Shown piece after piece: positions 49,608 to 60,621 of a stretch of DNA of 64,000 nt. Where the stretch lies: positions 1 to 64,000 of the forward strand of contig NZ_JACHZE010000005.1 in assembly GCF_014193285.1 (NCBI RefSeq), given 5' to 3'. The position numbers and the translations under genes are program-made. This DNA comes from Atlantibacter sp. RC6 (GTDB taxonomy: Bacteria; Pseudomonadota; Gammaproteobacteria; Enterobacterales; Enterobacteriaceae). How positions within the stretch are numbered: the stretch's first letter is position 1; each line of letters starts with the position of its first letter. The notes under the pieces are model-generated. The model saw only the letters and a program-made list of their open reading frames with translations, made no database searches and was not told the DNA's origin.

Positions 49608-50919
49608 TCCTTTCTGTCTTGTTCATTTTCAAGTGCATATTTGATAGGCCAAACATTTTCTTGTCTGGCTCGACATAAATATGTATAGCGTCATATCTTC
49701 GATCGTGTGGCTCGACGTCTTCAGAGGCTTTACTCGCAATACCCAGCGAAATAAAATAATCGCCAGGAGCTAAATTACATATGAATTCCAAACGAATGAT
49801 TTCGACTGAATCTTTACTACCTGCAACCTGGATATCGGTAAACTCGAGTAACTCTGAATTACTTCCGTAAACCGTCACACCTTCCTTATTTTTAACTGTA
49901 AAGCCAAGGATGGGTCTGAATATGTTTTCTAAAAATTTAATTGATACCGAAAGCGTTAATTTACTTCCCGATTTGACAGTAGGCGGATAAAGATTTTCGC
50001 CATCAGTTAATACATAATCGAGGATTAATGCTTTTTTGTCTCCCCAGCGGTAGCTTAGGTGGTTCGATATCGGCCTTGATAAGAAAACGTCTTCTGCAAG
50101 ATTAAGCCCATCTTCATTTTCAACAATATCTATTTCTTTAGCTTTTTTATGATTACTCTCATTAGTTACTGCTTTTTTTGTTTTACCAAAGAGTAAATCT
50201 AAATAGTGATTAGTTACATCACGCGGATTGCCGATATCCTTTACAACACCGCTGTCAATCAACACAGCTTTTGAACAGTGTGTAACTATCTGTTCAGTTG
50301 AGTGGGTTACTAATAAAATACTGGTTCCACTTTGTTTAAGCTGTTTAAGCCTCTCAAAGCATCTAGCCTGAAACTTTGCATCCCCAACCGCAAGCGCTTC
50401 ATCAACGATTAGGATTTCAGGCTCAATTTGGGCCTGTACGGCAAACGCTAAACGAACCATCATACCACTAGAATAGGTCTTAACAGGTTGATCAATAAAA
50501 TCGCCAATATCTGCAAATTCTACAATGCTCTGGAATTTTTCATCAATCTCGGTTTTTGATAAACCTAATAGCGTGGCATTCAAATAGACGTTATCTCGAC
50601 CGGTAAAATCAGGATTAAAACCCGACCCGAGTTCCAATAGCGCAGCAATTCTTCCGTTAGTTGTGACAGAACCCGACGAAGGATTTAATGTACCGCAAAT
50701 AATTTGTAATAAGGTGGACTTACCGCTACCATTTTTACCAACAATACCGACAGTCTCACCTTTTTTCACCTCAAAAGAAATATCCCTCAGCGCCCAAAAC
50801 TCTTTGTAATATTTACTTTGGGTGGTTGAAAACATTTGTTTTAAGCGATTTACCGGCTTGTCATAGACATGATAGCACTTACTAATATTTTCAACTTTGA
50901 TTGCATATTCAGATGACAT
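49600..50919 (-). CDS. wzt: O-antigen ABC transporter ATP-binding protein Wzt with glycan-recognition domain
   Basis: The 439-residue protein has an N-terminal ABC ATPase (Walker A GIVGKNGSGKSTLLQ, signature VKTYSSGMMVRLAFA, Walker B EILIVDEALAVGD). A C-terminal region of about 180 residues forms the Wzt carbohydrate-binding beta-domain (VLTDGENLYPPTVKSGSKLTL). In E. coli O9a such domains recognise the capped non-reducing end before export. ATG at 50919 has AGGA upstream and overlaps wzm by 11 bases. The cap is probably made by the adjacent WbdD-like fusion. Confidence 0.92.
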   Translation of the reverse strand: MSSEYAIKVENISKCYHVYDKPVNRLKQMFSTTQSKYYKEFWALRDISFEVKKGETVGIVGKNGSGKSTLLQIICGTLNPSSGSVTTNGRIAALLELGSGFNPDFTGRDNVYLNATLLGLSKTEIDEKFQSIVEFADIGDFIDQPVKTYSSGMMVRLAFAVQAQIEPEILIVDEALAVGDAKFQARCFERLKQLKQSGTSILLVTHSTEQIVTHCSKAVLIDSGVVKDIGNPRDVTNHYLDLLFGKTKKAVTNESNHKKAKEIDIVENEDGLNLAEDVFLSRPISNHLSYRWGDKKALILDYVLTDGENLYPPTVKSGSKLTLSVSIKFLENIFRPILGFTVKNKEGVTVYGSNSELLEFTDIQVAGSKDSVEIIRLEFICNLAPGDYFISLGIASKASEDVEPHDRRYDAIHIYVEPDKKMFGLSNMHLKMNKTERNG

Positions 50920-51724
50920 CAGCAAATCCTTTCCTTGTTTTTTGGAAGAAATAGAAACCTATCCATAAAACAAATAATGAGGCTATATAACAATAAGGTA
51001 AAAATTGATCCACACCCTGTCCGAAGAAGATAATCGCTCTGAATGATTCCACAAAATAAGTTAGTGGGTTGATAAACAGGAAATGACGATAATCTTCCGG
51101 CAATGCCGTCACAGGGTAAAACACGGGGGACATGAATAACAATACGGTCACAATTAAATTAATGAATTGGGCTATATCACGCACGAATACGCTAAGCGCA
51201 CTTAAAAACCAACTTAAACCAAGCACAAAAAAAATAAACGGCAGCAATATTAATGGAAATAGCAGCATACTTGGATGCGGCGCGCCATAAAATACAACAT
51301 AGGCAACCAGCCAGACACAAAAGCTGATGAAAAAATTAAATAACGCACTTCCTAAGCATACCGGTACTAATATTTCGAGTGGAAAGACGACTTTCTTTAC
51401 ATAGTTTGCATTTTGCAGGATCAGCGATGTTGATCTTGAAATACATTCGGAGAATAAATTAAAAATAATCATTCCTGCGAACAAAACGAGAGCAAACTCT
51501 GTTTTTGAATTGCTATTTATACCCCATTTAGCTTTGAATACCACGCTAAAAACAAAAGTATAGATGGCCAGCATAACAATTGGTGTAATAATGGACCAAA
51601 GCACTCCAATATAAGAACCGTTGTATTTAGAATTGATATCTCTTGCAATCAAACTTTTTAATAATGCAAAGTTTGATTTCAATGACTTAACTATATACAA
51701 AGGTGACGTATTATGATTTAGCAT
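50909..51724 (-). CDS. wzm: O-antigen ABC transporter permease Wzm
   Basis: The 271-residue polytopic protein has the ABC-2 polysaccharide export pattern: SLIARDINSKYNGSYIGVLWSIITPI near residue 30 and about six membrane helices, with FINPLTYFVESFRAIIFFG near the end. It moves undecaprenyl-linked O chains across the inner membrane with Wzt. ATG at 51724 is one base from the rmlC stop; a TTG at 51739 is an alternative. Confidence 0.92.
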   Translation of the reverse strand: MLNHNTSPLYIVKSLKSNFALLKSLIARDINSKYNGSYIGVLWSIITPIVMLAIYTFVFSVVFKAKWGINSNSKTEFALVLFAGMIIFNLFSECISRSTSLILQNANYVKKVVFPLEILVPVCLGSALFNFFISFCVWLVAYVVFYGAPHPSMLLFPLILLPFIFFVLGLSWFLSALSVFVRDIAQFINLIVTVLLFMSPVFYPVTALPEDYRHFLFINPLTYFVESFRAIIFFGQGVDQFLPYCYIASLFVLWIGFYFFQKTRKGFADVI

Positions 51725-51725
51725 T

Positions 51726-52274
51726 TTATACTTTAACAATATTTTTTAAAGAAGGCTGAACTTTGTCTTTTTCAGAAAGATTGACTGGAACATCAATCGA
51801 TGGCCATTGAATATTAATATCCGGATCATTCCAGAAAATCCCACGATCGCTTTGAGGATGGTAATAATTGGTTGTTTTATAAACAAACTGAGCTTGCTCG
51901 CTCAGTGTAAGAAAACCATGAGCAAATCCCTCAGGGATCCATAATTGACGATGATTATCAGCGCTCAGAACAACACCAACCCATTTCCCATAAGTCGGTG
52001 AACCATCGCGGATATCCACTGCTACATCAAACACTTCCCCTTCAATGCAACGGACTAGTTTCCCTTGCGCAAAAGGTTCGATTTGATAATGCAGGCCACG
52101 CAATACCCCTTTTGCTGAGAGCGAGTGATTATCCTGAACAAACTCAACGTTTCTGTTTACCGCTTCATCAAAGATTTTTTTATTAAAGCTTTCAAAAAAA
52201 AATCCTCTGGAATCTCCAAATACTTTAGGTTCAAAAATGAGAACATCAGGAATTTCTGTACGAATAATATTCAT
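51726..52274 (-). CDS. rfbC: dTDP-4-dehydrorhamnose 3,5-epimerase RmlC
   Basis: The 182-residue cupin-fold enzyme has FVQDNHSLSAKGVLRGLHYQ with the catalytic His, KLVRCIEGEVFDVAVDIR, and WIPEGFAHGFLTLSE. It epimerises C3 and C5 in dTDP-L-rhamnose synthesis. It follows rmlD by 13 bp and precedes wzm. Confidence 0.97.
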   Translation of the reverse strand: MNIIRTEIPDVLIFEPKVFGDSRGFFFESFNKKIFDEAVNRNVEFVQDNHSLSAKGVLRGLHYQIEPFAQGKLVRCIEGEVFDVAVDIRDGSPTYGKWVGVVLSADNHRQLWIPEGFAHGFLTLSEQAQFVYKTTNYYHPQSDRGIFWNDPDINIQWPSIDVPVNLSEKDKVQPSLKNIVKV

Positions 52275-52287
52275 TGCGAATCTCTAT

Positions 52288-53178
52288 TTATTTACCTAAC
52301 ACTTCGATAACCACTCGCCTAACGCCCTCTTTCCAGTCGGGAAGTATGACATCAAACGTCTGTTGGAATTTTCTGTTACAGAGTCTGGAGTTGTTCGGGC
52401 GCTGTGCTGGCGTGGGATATGAGGATGTCGGCACTCCTGTAACGGAATCAATCACCAGTGATTCTCCGTTTTCACGTGCCACATCAAAAATATAATTTGC
52501 ATAATCAAACCACGTCGTTTCACCACTTGCGACGAGATGGTAAACACCGTAGTTTGATTTGTCTTGCTTTTCAAAACGGATGGCATGGGCAGTGCAGTCT
52601 GCCAATAATTCCGCGCCTGTGGGAGCACCAAATTGATCGTTAATAATCGAAAGGGTTTCTCTTTCACGAGCTAACTTAAGCATCGTTTTGGCAAAGTTTG
52701 CTCCTCGCGTGGCATATACCCAGCTGGTACGGAAAATAAAATGGCGGTTATTTAATTTACGAATAGCTTCTTCACCCGCTAATTTCGTCTCACCATAAAC
52801 GTTTAATGGTCCAGTTTGCTCTTCCTCATCACGATAATGAGAGCCTTGACCATCAAACACATAGTCTGTCGAGTAATGGATAAGCAATGCACTAATGTTT
52901 GCCGTTTCTTTAGCAATAACGGCCACGCTTTCAGCATTAATTAAGCCAGAAAGCGCCTGTTCGCTTTCCGCTTTATCAACGGCAGTGTGTGCTGCTGCAT
53001 TGACAACCACATCGGGATGAACAATTCGGATCGTTTCCGCAATACCTTCTGGATTAGTTAAATCGCCACATAGCTGAGTGTCAAAATAGTCGACTGCCAC
53101 TACCTCACCTAAAGTTGACAAAGCACGTTGTAACTCCCAGCCAACTTGGCCATTTTTACCTATCAGTAATATTTTCAT
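52288..53178 (-). CDS. rfbD: dTDP-4-dehydrorhamnose reductase RmlD
   Basis: The 296-residue extended SDR starts MKILLIGKNGQVGWELQRAL and has STDYVFDG and a YGETKLAGE catalytic pair. It makes dTDP-L-rhamnose with NAD(P)H. Two adjacent ATGs (53181 and 53178) are possible; the second matches the E. coli protein. It follows rmlA closely. Confidence 0.97.
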   Translation of the reverse strand: MKILLIGKNGQVGWELQRALSTLGEVVAVDYFDTQLCGDLTNPEGIAETIRIVHPDVVVNAAAHTAVDKAESEQALSGLINAESVAVIAKETANISALLIHYSTDYVFDGQGSHYRDEEEQTGPLNVYGETKLAGEEAIRKLNNRHFIFRTSWVYATRGANFAKTMLKLARERETLSIINDQFGAPTGAELLADCTAHAIRFEKQDKSNYGVYHLVASGETTWFDYANYIFDVARENGESLVIDSVTGVPTSSYPTPAQRPNNSRLCNRKFQQTFDVILPDWKEGVRRVVIEVLGK

Positions 53179-53196
53179 CATTTTCTGCCGCAACAA

Positions 53197-54072
53197 TCAG
53201 GAAACAGGTTCATCAAGCAAAATATTCAAGTAACGGCCATATTCTGTTTTATTGAGCAATTTAGCTTGTGCCGCCACTTGTTCTCGGGTCATCCAGCCTT
53301 TTCTAAAGGCAATCTCTTCCAGACAAGCGACTTTCATTCCCTGACGTTTCTCAATGGTATGAATAAACTGGGATGCTTCTACCAGACTGTCATGTGTGCC
53401 GGTATCCAGCCACGCAAAGCCGCGTCCTAGTAGTTCAACTTGCAGTTCGCCGCGCTCTAAATACATCTGGTTCAGAGTGGTGATTTCCAGTTCACCTCGG
53501 GCCGAGGGTTTTACTTGTTTCGCCATTTCCACAACTTTATTGTCATAGAAATACAGCCCAGTAACCGCCCAATGTGATTTTGGTTTCAGGGGCTTTTCTT
53601 CGATGGAGAGTGCCTTGTAATTAGCATCAAACTCCACTACACCGAAACGTTCTGGATCAAGAACCTGATAACCAAACACCGTAGCACCGGAAGTTATTTG
53701 TGCAGCTGCTTCCAATTTTTTACCAAAGCTCTGTCCAAAATAAACATTATCCCCAAGCACCAGCGCGCAGGATTGATTATCAATAAATTCTTCACCAATA
53801 ATAAACGCCTGCGCCAGTCCATCCGGCGAAGGCTGGACAGCCCAGGAAAGATTAATACCAAATTGCTCACCCGTTCCCAGTAGGCGTTTAAATGCGGGCA
53901 TGTCTTCTGGGGTCGTGATGATGAGGATGTCTTTGATCCCAGCTAGCATCAAAACAGAGATCGGGTAATAAATCATCGGTTTATCGTATACAGGCAATAA
54001 TTGTTTCGATACACCCTGAGTGATGGGATATAAACGTGTTCCAGAGCCGCCAGCAAGTACAATACCTTTCAT
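53197..54072 (-). CDS. rfbA: Glucose-1-phosphate thymidylyltransferase RmlA
   Basis: The 291-residue enzyme has the pyrophosphorylase motif [28 protein letters not shown] at the N-terminus and the sugar-binding EKP segment [22 protein letters not shown]. It forms dTDP-glucose from dTTP and glucose-1-phosphate. Its start is 10 bp past rmlB. Confidence 0.97.
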   Translation of the reverse strand: MKGIVLAGGSGTRLYPITQGVSKQLLPVYDKPMIYYPISVLMLAGIKDILIITTPEDMPAFKRLLGTGEQFGINLSWAVQPSPDGLAQAFIIGEEFIDNQSCALVLGDNVYFGQSFGKKLEAAAQITSGATVFGYQVLDPERFGVVEFDANYKALSIEEKPLKPKSHWAVTGLYFYDNKVVEMAKQVKPSARGELEITTLNQMYLERGELQVELLGRGFAWLDTGTHDSLVEASQFIHTIEKRQGMKVACLEEIAFRKGWMTREQVAAQAKLLNKTEYGRYLNILLDEPVS

Positions 54073-54082
54073 TTTATTTATC

Positions 54083-55147
54083 TCAGTTTGTTAAGCCTAA
54101 GCGTTCACCTGCATAAGAACCATCTAATACACGCTGCCACCATTGTTTGTTATTCAGATACCAGTGAACAGTCTTCTCAATACCTGTTTCAAAAGTTTCT
54201 TCTGGAACCCAGCCCAGATCGTTCTTAATTTTGGTCGCGTCGATCGCATAGCGCATATCATGACCAGGACGGTCGGTCACAAAAGTAATTAATTCGGCAT
54301 AACTCGCAATGCCGTTAGGTTTTTCAGTAATGATATTGTCAAGGATCGAACAGATGGTTTTCACTACATCAATGTTCTTACGCTCGTTGTGACCACCAAT
54401 ATTATAGGTTTCACCGATTTTACCTTCAGTCGCGACTTTATAAAGAGCGCGTGCATGATCTTCCACATATAGCCAATCACGGATTTGGGAGCCATCGCCA
54501 TATACCGGCAACGGTTTCCCTGCCAATGCGTTAAGTATGATCAGCGGGATCAATTTTTCCGGGAAATGGTAGGGGCCATAGTTATTTGAGCAGTTGGTCA
54601 GTACAGTCGGCAGGCCGTAAGTCCGGTTCCATGCGCGCACCAGATGGTCGCTTGACGCTTTAGATGCTGAATAAGGGCTGCTTGGCGCATACGGCGTTTC
54701 TTCCGTGAAGAGATCGTCGGTACCATGCAAGTCACCGTAGACTTCATCAGTTGAAATATGATGGAAGCGGAAATCGGCTTTCTTTTCCGCGCTCAATTTT
54801 GAATAGTACTGACGAGCGGCATCAAGCAGAACGAAGGTACCGATAACGTTGGTATGAATAAACGCTGCAGGGCCATCAATAGAACGATCAACATGGCTCT
54901 CCGCTGCAAGATGCATCACAATATCAGGCGCAAAGCTATCAAACAGTTCAGCAACTTTTCCGCTGTCGGTAATGTCGGTCTGGGAAAAGCTGTAGCGTGG
55001 GCTCTGCGCAACGGGTGCCAGAGACTCAAGATTTCCGGCGTAAGTGAGGCTGTCAACGACCAGCACTTTATCATTAGTATTATTAATAATATTTCGTACT
55101 ACTGCAGAACCGATAAAGCCCGCTCCACCCGTAACCAAAATCTTCAT
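54083..55147 (-). CDS. rfbB: dTDP-glucose 4,6-dehydratase RmlB
   Basis: The 354-residue extended SDR begins [20 protein letters not shown] and has [11 protein letters not shown] and the [15 protein letters not shown] catalytic block. It is the second step of dTDP-L-rhamnose synthesis and the first gene of the O-antigen operon, about 75 bp downstream of the JUMPstart/ops element. ATG at 55147 matches the E. coli start; the upstream extension to 55177 is not supported. Confidence 0.97.
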   Translation of the reverse strand: MKILVTGGAGFIGSAVVRNIINNTNDKVLVVDSLTYAGNLESLAPVAQSPRYSFSQTDITDSGKVAELFDSFAPDIVMHLAAESHVDRSIDGPAAFIHTNVIGTFVLLDAARQYYSKLSAEKKADFRFHHISTDEVYGDLHGTDDLFTEETPYAPSSPYSASKASSDHLVRAWNRTYGLPTVLTNCSNNYGPYHFPEKLIPLIILNALAGKPLPVYGDGSQIRDWLYVEDHARALYKVATEGKIGETYNIGGHNERKNIDVVKTICSILDNIITEKPNGIASYAELITFVTDRPGHDMRYAIDATKIKNDLGWVPEETFETGIEKTVHWYLNNKQWWQRVLDGSYAGERLGLTN

Positions 55148-55220
55148 AACGTTACTCAACCTGTGTGAATTGACCAAATGATGCCAGACAAAGAATCCCT
55201 AACTTCAACGGCAATGATTA

Positions 55221-55257
55221 GGTACGCTACCGCCCCTGGCTATCGCAACCAGAGCGC
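55221..55257 (-). promoter_or_regulatory. JUMPstart element with ops, O-antigen operon
   Basis: On the minus strand GGCGGTAGCGT (complement of 55223-55233) is preceded by AGCCAGGG and a GCGCTCTGGTT block, the standard JUMPstart layout. RfaH recruitment here is established for enterobacterial O-antigen operons. The promoter lies further upstream in the 55258-55597 spacer. Confidence 0.9.
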
Positions 55258-55597
55258 GTACGGCTTCATTGTTTGTTAGTACTCTTGGTAAAAGTTACTG
55301 GCGATTCATCCCATCCGGCGATTGACGCGGTAAGGAAAATGAGAGTCAGAAATTTTTTACGAAGTGCACTGCACCTGCTGAAAAGTGACAGCGATAGGAT
55401 AGAACATTTTTTTGCGGAGATATGACAGATTTCATTTAAGGACCATAAATACTTCTAATAGCAGCATAACTTCAAATTTTAACTTAGTTGTTGATCACTC
55501 ATCAAATAAGCCAAACCGTTACTCGTGTCGTATAAATAATGAACGGCTGCAGCAAACATTTATCTGCAACCGTTCTCTTTTAAACGAAGAATGCCGA
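55258..55597. other. Spacer between galF and the O-antigen operon
   Basis: No gene is recognised. It should contain the O-antigen promoter, upstream of JUMPstart on the minus strand. The part near galF is AT-rich and has an imperfect hairpin at about 55539-55583 (GAACGG paired with CCGTTC around CTGCAG-type arms). This could be the galF terminator although no long T run follows. Confidence 0.5.
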
Positions 55598-56488
55598 TTA
55601 TGACAGCATCTTCTTTATGCTTTCCCTAAATTTTTGACCTTCTTTCAGGTTACGAAGACCATAGTTGACAAACGCCTGCATGTAACCCATTTTCTTACCG
55701 CAGTCGTAGCTTTCGCCCGTCATTAACATTGCTTCAACCGGTTGGTTTTTGTTCAACGCGGCGATAGCGTCGGTCAATTGAACACGTCCCCAGGCACCGG
55801 GTTCCGTGCGCTCGAGTTCAGCCCAGATATCAGCCGACAACACATAACGGCCTACCGCCATTACATCAGATGCCAGCGTCTGCGGCTGATCGGGTTTTTC
55901 GATGAAATCGACGATACGTGCCACTTTACCTTCCGTATCAAGCGGCTCCTGGGTGGTAATGACGGAGTATTCAGACAGGTCGCCTTCCATACGCTTCGCC
56001 AGCACCTGGCTGCGACCGGTTTCCTGGAAACGCGCCACCATTGCGGCAAGGTTGTAGCGTAACGGATCGGCAGATGCATCATCCAGTACAATATCCGGTA
56101 ACACCACAACAAACGGATTATTGCCGACGATAGGTTGAGCACAAAGAATAGAGTGCCCCAACCCCAGCGGTTGCGCCTGGCGAACGTTCATAATGGTCAC
56201 GCCCGGCGGACAGATAGATTTGACTTCAGCCAGCAGCTGGCGCTTAACACGCTGTTCCAGCAGGGCTTCGAGTTCATAAGAAGTATCGAAGTGGTTTTCA
56301 ACCGCGTTTTTAGAAGAGTGCGTCACCAGGACGATCTCTTTGATACCCGCAGCCACGATTTCGTCGACGATATACTGGATCATTGGCTTATCGACGATAG
56401 GAAGCATCTCTTTCGGAATCGCTTTGGTGGCAGGCAACATATGCATGCCCAGACCGGCAACCGGAATTACTGCTTTCAAATTAATCAT
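55598..56488 (-). CDS. galF: GalF, UTP-glucose-1-phosphate uridylyltransferase-like regulator
   Basis: The 296-residue protein reads [28 protein letters not shown], with GMHMLP where GalU has GTRMLP, the hallmark of GalF. DNPMIQ-type and [14 protein letters not shown] segments follow. It is a GalU paralogue thought to modulate UDP-glucose formation, with weak activity of its own. ATG at 56488 fits the family start. galF marks the usual border between O-antigen and colanic acid clusters. Confidence 0.95.
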   Translation of the reverse strand: MINLKAVIPVAGLGMHMLPATKAIPKEMLPIVDKPMIQYIVDEIVAAGIKEIVLVTHSSKNAVENHFDTSYELEALLEQRVKRQLLAEVKSICPPGVTIMNVRQAQPLGLGHSILCAQPIVGNNPFVVVLPDIVLDDASADPLRYNLAAMVARFQETGRSQVLAKRMEGDLSEYSVITTQEPLDTEGKVARIVDFIEKPDQPQTLASDVMAVGRYVLSADIWAELERTEPGAWGRVQLTDAIAALNKNQPVEAMLMTGESYDCGKKMGYMQAFVNYGLRNLKEGQKFRESIKKMLS

Positions 56489-56668
56489 TATCAATCCCAC
56501 CTCAAAATGGTCGATGAATTATAGTCTTTTCGCGCCCCGACGCCAGCACGTTTTGTTAAGCGAAACGAACGGCCAATTCTACCGCTCCCCTCTCAGGCTT
56601 GAAACGTAAAAAAGCTTATAAATGGACAGTTGTGGCCAGGAATAATCGTAAAGTGGCGATGTTTCCCG

Positions 56669-58075
56669 CTATGTTGTTTGTTTTGGCACAGGAAAATTGA
56701 CTGATGAAACATTGATATATTTATGATCGATTCGGTCAATTTCCACTGAAGCCTGGCCCTGTTCGTTAACTGCGTTAATATTACGCAGCGAAAGTAATGT
56801 CTCTTCCCGCGCCATAAACCGCCCGCGAACATCCTTGCGCAAATCGAAGTGTAGCTTAAGCGCGGGCCCACGGCGCGTATCTTGCATTATGTTGATATCG
56901 CGCAAGAATAGATGCTGTGGCTTATTGTGGATTTCCAGCGAAGCGGCTTTCAGGTCAAGTTTGGTCACGGAAACGAATGACGTGGCATTCCCGGACGATA
57001 TTTGTATGCCGCGCAATTTTCTCGCGCTGTGCTGATTATCCAGGCGCACATTATTCAGCCTGAAATTTTGCGGAATTGACAAATATTTACCTTTCACAAC
57101 GCCATAGCCAATTAACATTCCGGCGCTATTGGTCATGGTGATATTGTCGAGAGTAAAATTGTCACAACCATATATGGCCACCGTTGCGTTATCAATACCC
57201 GCGCTCTTACTGAAATCCGGGGTAATATTTTGAGCAGATATATTACGTATAACAAAATGTTTGCCGTTTTCGACATGGACTAATTGTCGGCAATTTTTCC
57301 CGGTAATATTCGCCACCACAAAATGTTTAACCGCCTGATCCTCAGGATAGTCATTGTCGTAGGTACTTCCCGCCAGACCAATGCCAATCCCCCAGTTGAT
57401 TTTGCCATTGGTGCAGTTGATATCCTCAACAATATGGTCAGAAATGAGTAAATCACGATCGTTGATAGCGACGTTCCATTCGATGGCGTCACCCTGCAAG
57501 CGGCTAAAATGACCGTTTGTAATCCGCACGCCCTCGATTTTATTGTGGAATCCCTGGCGCAGAATGCCGTAGTTCGCATCATGCGCGTGCAGGCGGTCAA
57601 TGGACAAATTACGCATCGATTTCGGGGCATGTTTGTCGATCAAAATTAACGCCACCGGGCCATATCCGCTCATATCGAGATTATCGAGCTTGCAGTCGGA
57701 GCCGCGAATATCAAGCATGATGTTGTGAAGGGTCCCGCCGCCTTCGCCTGATACCTGGCACTGTTCGCCCACAACAAATCGCCCTTTCCCATTGCCCTCA
57801 ATACGTCCTTTGATTAACAGCTTGCTGCCCGGCGGCATAAAAATAGCGCTGTTTACGTTATCGCAGACCAATTGCTGTGGCACTTCCACCACGGGCGCAG
57901 CCTTAAAGGCACGATTAAACGCGTCAGGCCAGTCGGTTTTAAAGAATTGCTTAACGTTTACGGCGCTGCGTTGTTCAAGCGCCCGGGCGGCAGGATGATT
58001 CAGAAGGGGAAGAAGCGCCACAGTGCTTGTGGCTTTCAGGAAGGTGCGTCGTGAAAAGGTGTTGTCGTTGCCCAT
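56669..58075 (-). CDS. wcaM: Colanic acid biosynthesis protein WcaM
   Basis: The 468-residue protein is a right-handed parallel beta-helix by its repeated short blocks and matches E. coli WcaM ([45 protein letters not shown]). The N-terminus [18 protein letters not shown] is a twin-arginine-type signal, so it is probably exported folded to the periplasm. The exact role in colanic acid assembly is not established. It is the last gene of the colanic acid operon. Confidence 0.93.
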   Translation of the reverse strand: MGNDNTFSRRTFLKATSTVALLPLLNHPAARALEQRSAVNVKQFFKTDWPDAFNRAFKAAPVVEVPQQLVCDNVNSAIFMPPGSKLLIKGRIEGNGKGRFVVGEQCQVSGEGGGTLHNIMLDIRGSDCKLDNLDMSGYGPVALILIDKHAPKSMRNLSIDRLHAHDANYGILRQGFHNKIEGVRITNGHFSRLQGDAIEWNVAINDRDLLISDHIVEDINCTNGKINWGIGIGLAGSTYDNDYPEDQAVKHFVVANITGKNCRQLVHVENGKHFVIRNISAQNITPDFSKSAGIDNATVAIYGCDNFTLDNITMTNSAGMLIGYGVVKGKYLSIPQNFRLNNVRLDNQHSARKLRGIQISSGNATSFVSVTKLDLKAASLEIHNKPQHLFLRDINIMQDTRRGPALKLHFDLRKDVRGRFMAREETLLSLRNINAVNEQGQASVEIDRIDHKYINVSSVNFPVPKQTT

Positions 58076-58090
58076 AGATCCTCAACGTGG

Positions 58091-59308
58091 TTACAGCGCC
58101 TGAAGCAAGCTCGCCAGTCTTTGATCAATAACCTGCTGATTGAAGGTGCTTTCAACTTTTTGCCGCGCGCGCTGACGCAACGGTTCGAGTTGCGCTTCAT
58201 TCAGACGGGAGACATGTTCGAGCCTGTCTGCCAGCGCCTGGGCGTCGTTTTCCGGCACCAGCCAGCCGGAGTGTTCGCTCTCAATCAGTTCCGGGATGCC
58301 GCTGTGTAAAGTCGAAATAACGGGTATGCCTACCGCCATCGCCTCCATTAACGCCACCGGGATCCCTTCCATATCGCCGTCAGCGCCGGTCACGGAGGGC
58401 AGTAAAAAGAGATCGGCGTCATTCAACATCGCTTTGACCTCATGGCTGGGCTTAAATCCCGGCATCACGATCTCGTTTTCAAGCTGATACTGCTCGATCA
58501 GGGTGCGCAGTCTGCGCTCCCACGGGCCAATCCCCAGAATGTGATAGCGAAAAGCTACGCCGCGCGCTTTCAACTGGCGGCAGGCTTCAATCGCCACATG
58601 CAGCCCTTTCTTTTCTGTTAACCGCGCGACGGACACGATCTGTAGCGGCGAGCCCGGCGTTTTAGCCGGGCGCAGCGTGAAATTATCCATATCCACGCCC
58701 ATACGCGACACGGCCAGTTTCTCCTGCGGGCACCCCATCGCCGCCAGTCGTTTTGCCCAAAGTTCGCTAATGGGCAGCATCATGTCGCCGCGTTTAAAGA
58801 GCTTTTGATATTCCGGGGTGTAATGCTCAAGCACCTGGCGATGTGAAACGTCGATCCCGTGAAACACGGTGGCGATTTTTCCTTCCAGCAGCCCCAGTTC
58901 GCGTAGCTTCGCGGCGGTGACGCCTGCCGGCCCAAAATGGGCGATAAACACATCCGCCTGATGGCGTCGCGCACCTGCGCAGATGGCGGACAAGATCAGG
59001 TTGCGGGCTTCATCGCCATAGCGCGCTATATTCATGGCACGCCATACCGACGGACGATGCAATCCTTTGGCCGTCCGGAAAGCGCGATACTTCAGCTTAT
59101 TGACCTTACCTTCTGGCTCATCCAGCAGCCAGGTGGTTTTGTTCGCCAGCTGATACTGTTCAAATGCCGCATGGGTGTGTTGCAAATCCCCTTTATGGAT
59201 AGCCACGATCTCTACCTCATAGCCCATCCGGATAAAACCGACAATCTGGTTAAGGACAAAGGTTTCCGAGGCCACCGGGAATTTCAGTAAAAAGAAGCCG
59301 ACCTTCAT
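58091..59308 (-). CDS. wcaL: Colanic acid glycosyltransferase WcaL
   Basis: The 405-residue GT4 enzyme has KFPVASETFVLNQI at the N-terminus and the GT-B donor-site block GDMEGIPVALMEAMAVGIPVISTLHSGIPELIE. It matches E. coli WcaL in length and neighbours. It adds a sugar, thought to be galactose, to the colanic acid repeat. It overlaps wcaK by four bases and precedes wcaM. Confidence 0.93.
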   Translation of the reverse strand: MKVGFFLLKFPVASETFVLNQIVGFIRMGYEVEIVAIHKGDLQHTHAAFEQYQLANKTTWLLDEPEGKVNKLKYRAFRTAKGLHRPSVWRAMNIARYGDEARNLILSAICAGARRHQADVFIAHFGPAGVTAAKLRELGLLEGKIATVFHGIDVSHRQVLEHYTPEYQKLFKRGDMMLPISELWAKRLAAMGCPQEKLAVSRMGVDMDNFTLRPAKTPGSPLQIVSVARLTEKKGLHVAIEACRQLKARGVAFRYHILGIGPWERRLRTLIEQYQLENEIVMPGFKPSHEVKAMLNDADLFLLPSVTGADGDMEGIPVALMEAMAVGIPVISTLHSGIPELIESEHSGWLVPENDAQALADRLEHVSRLNEAQLEPLRQRARQKVESTFNQQVIDQRLASLLQAL

Positions 59309-60585
59309 GCTTTCTCCTCAATACGCGCCAGCACCGATTGCACCATACTGATCCCCCTGGCGCGTTCCGCGGCCACCGCATTGTTAAGCCGCTCATTAAT
59401 TGCCGGCAACTGGCCTAAGGTATCGGCCACCAGCCCTTCCAGCGAGCCATCCAGCAACTGACGGATATCCACCGCCATTTCTGGCATACCCAACTGCTGC
59501 ATAATGCCTGCTGATTTATGCTCGTAATTGACGGCGATGGCGGGCGTGCCGAAATTCATGGAGATAATCGCCGAATGCAGGCGGGTACCGACGGTGAGCT
59601 CGCAGGCCGCAAGCAGTTTGCCCATCTCAAGGTCGTTCAGTTCATCCATCACCACGTGATAGCGCGAGGCGTCCTTAATCAATGCCCGCAATTTCAGCGC
59701 CACCATCCGGTCGTCTTTGTTGTAGCTGTCGATACCGGTACAGGTTGACAGCGCCAGCACCTGATACCCGGCGTCGATCAGCCGATTCACGACCCCGGCA
59801 AACGCCTGTTCATAAGCTTGTTGCGTGGTGCCAAGCCGCTTATCAAAGGGTGCTAAGTCGCGCAGCGTAATAGCGACCGTTTTTTGCTGCGCCGCCACGC
59901 CCAGCCAGTGCTTGACCGCATAGCTGGGGACAAAATCCTCTTCGTGCGGTGCGACCAGCCAGGCGGTATCCACGCCCTGTTCGACTTTTTGGCTGTTGAT
60001 TTGGCTTTGTGTCATCAGATCCAACGACACCTTTTCACGCAAGATGAGCGCGTCGCACTGGCCAAACACATAGTTGGCGAGCTGATTAAACTGCGGATCG
60101 TGAAAAGGTCCTACGCTGTGGCCGACAATAAACAACGGCTTGTTGGCCATAAACGTACACAGCGCGTGTTCAAACTGCGGCGTTCCGTACAAATCGACGA
60201 AGAACGACCCGCCAACCTGAATAATCGCGTCGTACTGCGCCAACTGTTTGACAAAATTTAAAAACCCCTGCGGAATCGCGATATTGCGCAGTTGCCCGTC
60301 CCCGGAGGCTTTGGACAGTAATACCTGGTGCTGATAGCGACGACGCAGTACCTTTTTTACTTTCCCCATCAACCCCGTCGCTCTGTTATGGCGCTTCATC
60401 TGCTGATGCAGCGGATCGCTCAGCACCGGGCGGTCCAACAGCCAGGCGGAACTCACCGGGTAGCGGCTCATCACGTCTACATCCGCGTCCGGCGCGAGCC
60501 GGGTAATGGCATCCACGAGGCCGCGCAGAATTGCGCTGTCGCCACGGTTTCCACAAGTATGATTGCCAAGAATTAATAACTTCAT
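59305..60585 (-). CDS. wcaK: Colanic acid pyruvyl transferase WcaK
   Basis: The 426-residue protein has the polysaccharide pyruvyl transferase pattern: ILGNHTCGNRGDSAILRGL at the N-terminus, IVGHSVGPFHDPQFN, and the late ELTVGTRLHSAIISMNFGTPAIAVNYEHK. It adds the ketal-linked pyruvate of colanic acid. ATGA overlap with wcaL, and 36 bp from wzxC, indicate one operon. Confidence 0.93.
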   Translation of the reverse strand: MKLLILGNHTCGNRGDSAILRGLVDAITRLAPDADVDVMSRYPVSSAWLLDRPVLSDPLHQQMKRHNRATGLMGKVKKVLRRRYQHQVLLSKASGDGQLRNIAIPQGFLNFVKQLAQYDAIIQVGGSFFVDLYGTPQFEHALCTFMANKPLFIVGHSVGPFHDPQFNQLANYVFGQCDALILREKVSLDLMTQSQINSQKVEQGVDTAWLVAPHEEDFVPSYAVKHWLGVAAQQKTVAITLRDLAPFDKRLGTTQQAYEQAFAGVVNRLIDAGYQVLALSTCTGIDSYNKDDRMVALKLRALIKDASRYHVVMDELNDLEMGKLLAACELTVGTRLHSAIISMNFGTPAIAVNYEHKSAGIMQQLGMPEMAVDIRQLLDGSLEGLVADTLGQLPAINERLNNAVAAERARGISMVQSVLARIEEKA

Positions 60586-60621
60586 AAAGACCTCTTAATG
60601 GGGTTGTATGCAGGCCAGACG

